DNA of 64,000 bases from assembly GCF_021654855.1 (NCBI RefSeq), contig NZ_AP024202.1:2108001-2172000 (forward strand). The letters are read 5' to 3'. Shown one piece after another: positions 62,293-64,000 of the stretch (positions are counted from its first letter, which is position 1; each line of letters opens with the position of its first letter). The position numbers were made by a program, and so were the translations under genes. This DNA comes from Thiomicrorhabdus immobilis (lineage in GTDB: Bacteria; Pseudomonadota; Gammaproteobacteria; Thiomicrospirales; Thiomicrospiraceae). The notes beneath the pieces are model-generated. The model saw only the letters and a list, made by a program, of their open reading frames with translations. It was not told where the DNA came from and did no database searches.

Positions 62293-63021
62293 CTACAATA
62301 AGTGCCTGCCACCGTCCAACTGCAATATAGTTCCGGTGGTATAACTGCTGTTCATCAAATACTCTACCGCCTGCCAAACCACGATTGCCCCAGGTTCGAT
62401 CGGCAAAGCCGCCTGCGCTAAACGCTTCTGTTTATAGACATCGCTATCACCCTTATTAAATTGGATCAAGGCCGGGGCAATGTCATTCACCTTAATATCC
62501 GGTGCAAACTTCTTGGCAAACCCCTGGCTTAGCGTTTGCAATGCGGCCTTACTGGCAAGATAGGCGATATGAGAATCGGCAACACGGCTCACACTGTAAT
62601 CGGATAACGAAATGATGTCTTTGTGTCGACTGCTGGAGGCCAACAAAAGTGGATGCAAATGTTCATTCAAATAACTTGGCACCTCAACATGCACTTTAAA
62701 TAAATCAGCATATTCAGCCGATAATGCGGGAGCCTGTGCATCGCTTAACCATACAGAGGCATTATGGATTAGCGCCCGTAAACTTTTGACATGCGTTTTT
62801 ACCTCTTCCACCAGGCCTGGTAAGTTTTTTGAATCGCTGAAATCGACTGGAATTGCAATCGCACCTAAAGCAATCAACTCCTCGACTTCGGAGCGCGGGG
62901 TTCGATAAGTAAACACAACCGGAAAATCAGTTTGACTTAAAAATTGGCGAACCAAATAAGCGCCGATACGCTGACCTCCACCGGTAATCAACACTGCATT
63001 TTCTAATCGCTTTGAACTCAT
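62293..63021 (-). CDS. folM: Dihydromonapterin reductase FolM
   Basis: Short-chain dehydrogenase of 242 residues. The glycine motif is VLITGGGQRIGAYL, with HNASVWLSDA, the catalytic Ser in LSDYSV and Tyr/Lys pair IAYLASKAALQTL, and VNDIAPALIQFNKGD. The ending TTGTILQLDGGRHLL matches E. coli FolM closely. FolM reduces dihydromonapterin to tetrahydromonapterin, the cofactor for phenylalanine hydroxylase-type enzymes, and has weak dihydrofolate reductase activity. Encoded opposite to hemH. One palindrome copy sits inside. Confidence 0.92.
   Translation of the reverse strand: MSSKRLENAVLITGGGQRIGAYLVRQFLSQTDFPVVFTYRTPRSEVEELIALGAIAIPVDFSDSKNLPGLVEEVKTHVKSLRALIHNASVWLSDAQAPALSAEYADLFKVHVEVPSYLNEHLHPLLLASSSRHKDIISLSDYSVSRVADSHIAYLASKAALQTLSQGFAKKFAPDIKVNDIAPALIQFNKGDSDVYKQKRLAQAALPIEPGAIVVWQAVEYLMNSSYTTGTILQLDGGRHLL
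62810..62821. repeat. 12-bp palindrome ACCAGGCCTGGT (copy 13, within folM)
   Basis: Exact copy, read as PGLV in NLPGLVEEVK. Confidence 0.95.
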
Positions 63022-63404
63022 TTATCCACCTTAAAAAAACCTATGATAATCCACCTTATGGTTATCATCACCAAATTAAATCGCCTGCCAAGACTATTGT
63101 AACGATTTTAAAGACCCATAATTGTAAGACCTATAATTGTACGACTTCAAGGCAATCAAAAAACAGCAAACCTTAAATAAAAATTTAACTACCAATAATA
63201 CGTACTACAATAGAGTTTTTCACTTACTTTCAAATGAATATTAACTATTAGGACTCAAACGAGCTCTGAACAAAAAACACTTATTAAACATTATCTTATT
63301 CTTTTATATATGAATTATTTCGACCCCATATTAATATTTTTTATATAATAACGGGCTCGCAAATATTTTTTGAACTTGAACGTAAATTTAGAGATACAGA
63401 ACAA
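63022..63404. promoter_or_regulatory. 383-bp divergent folM/mqo region
   Basis: AT-rich, no gene seen. It contains a tandem duplication of 15 bases with one difference: AGACCCATAATTGTA (63112-63126) and AGACCTATAATTGTA (63127-63141). A TATAAT at 63344-63349, followed by AACGGGC, is a good -10 candidate for mqo. Confidence 0.5.
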
Positions 63405-64000
63405 ATGAAAAATCGTACTTTCGATGTTGTGATTGTTGGCGGTGGAATTTCCGGAAGCGCCCTAACCTATATGCTGTCTAAGTATAGCAATGTCGGTTCT
63501 GTTGCCATGCTAGAGAAATATGGTTCCTTAGCACCATTAAACTCGCATGCGCGCTCTAATAGCCAAACGTTACACTGTGGCGACATTGAAACGAACTACA
63601 CGCTAGAAAAAGCCAAACTGGTTAAACAGCAAGCCAATATGATTGTGCATTACGCTGACCAGGTAGAGAAGAACGACTTTTTGTACAAGTTTCCAAAGAT
63701 GATTTTGGCCGTAGGTGAAGATGAGTGTGAAAGACTGGAAAAACGTCATCACGAATTTGCGGAAGCCTTCCCTTACATGGAACTTTGGGACGCGGAACGC
63801 ATCGCTGAAGTTGAGCCCGCCGTAGCATTGATTGATGGCAAACCTCGCCCTGAAAAAATCATTGCATCTGGCTGCACCGATGAATATTCGGCGGTTAACT
63901 ACGGCAACCTTTCAAAATCTTTTATCAACAGCGCACGCAATACCAGCACTGAGATTAATGTCTCTCTGAGCTGTGAAGTGGAAAAAATCGCCAAGTTTGA
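63405..64000 (+). CDS. mqo: Malate:quinone oxidoreductase, N-terminal part (3' end outside window)
   Basis: First 198 codons of a membrane-associated FAD enzyme that oxidises malate to oxaloacetate and passes electrons to quinone. The FAD motif VVIVGGGISGSALTYML is followed by NSQTLHCGDIETNYTLEKA, a segment typical of the epsilonproteobacterial-type Mqo. ATG 63405 is the only start with the FAD motif at the right distance; the upstream region has TACAGAAC rather than a strong ribosome site. The C-terminus is missing from the window. Confidence 0.88.
   Translation, partial: MKNRTFDVVIVGGGISGSALTYMLSKYSNVGSVAMLEKYGSLAPLNSHARSNSQTLHCGDIETNYTLEKAKLVKQQANMIVHYADQVEKNDFLYKFPKMILAVGEDECERLEKRHHEFAEAFPYMELWDAERIAEVEPAVALIDGKPRPEKIIASGCTDEYSAVNYGNLSKSFINSARNTSTEINVSLSCEVEKIAKF

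Overview
The window reads as chromosomal DNA of a moderate-to-low GC gammaproteobacterium. Gene content points towards the Thiomicrospira/Thiomicrorhabdus/Hydrogenovibrio neighbourhood of sulfur-oxidising marine bacteria: an Acidithiobacillus-type glutamate-cysteine ligase, a Pseudomonas-like pyrB plus inactive dihydroorotase pair, FeoABC, metXW, a multihaem cytochrome and many c-di-GMP/chemotaxis proteins. That assignment is inference from family memory; no rRNA or marker search was possible. Most genes are tightly packed, often with 1-20 nt overlaps.

Layout. 1-13.6 kb: end of a diguanylate cyclase; gshA-gshB; a PAS/CZB chemoreceptor; apbE; yqgE-ruvX-pyrR-pyrB-pyrX (pyrX is a catalytically dead dihydroorotase) plus an unknown protein; ppk2; yggS. 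13.8-20.8 kb: a DUF5610-like gene and a five-haem lipoprotein lie between yggS and its usual partners proC-yggT, followed by metX-metW. 20.9-29.3 kb: Fur-controlled feoABC, two unusual PilZ-like proteins, a HugZ-type haem protein, an esterase and lptM-lysA. 29.3-37.5 kb: a 690-bp non-coding stretch with nested inverted repeats, an unknown gene, rlmI, gcvH, a dCache/PAS/GGDEF cyclase, and a divergent umuD-like/umuC pair. 37.5-40.7 kb: a DUF2202 protein and a large membrane-anchored exported protein. 41.5-60.6 kb: a surface-protein island. 60.9-64 kb: tRNA-Arg(CCG), hemH, folM and the start of mqo.

The surface island is the most coherent accessory system. A 7TM histidine kinase, response regulator, atypical type I secretion ABC transporter and HlyD-type adaptor run leftwards. 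A TolC-like outer-membrane protein, a 2883-residue repeat adhesin and a TPR-sulfotransferase run rightwards. The adhesin has 14 near-identical 306-bp repeats, then eight about 58-residue propeller-like repeats, and no glycine-rich RTX nonapeptides that I can see. The ABC protein has a degraded signature motif and no H-loop histidine. This suggests a regulated secretion system for one giant surface protein, possibly modified by the sulfotransferase.

A second signal runs through the whole window: the perfect 12-bp palindrome ACCAGGCCTGGT occurs 13 times (about 0.004 expected by chance), six times between genes and seven times inside genes, plus many near-matches. Two intergenic copies are extended to 24-bp palindromes; one of these ends in a short T-tract like a terminator. 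Genic copies are read only as QAW or PGLV. It behaves like a highly iterated palindrome or uptake/organisation signal, and it is nearly absent from the surface island.
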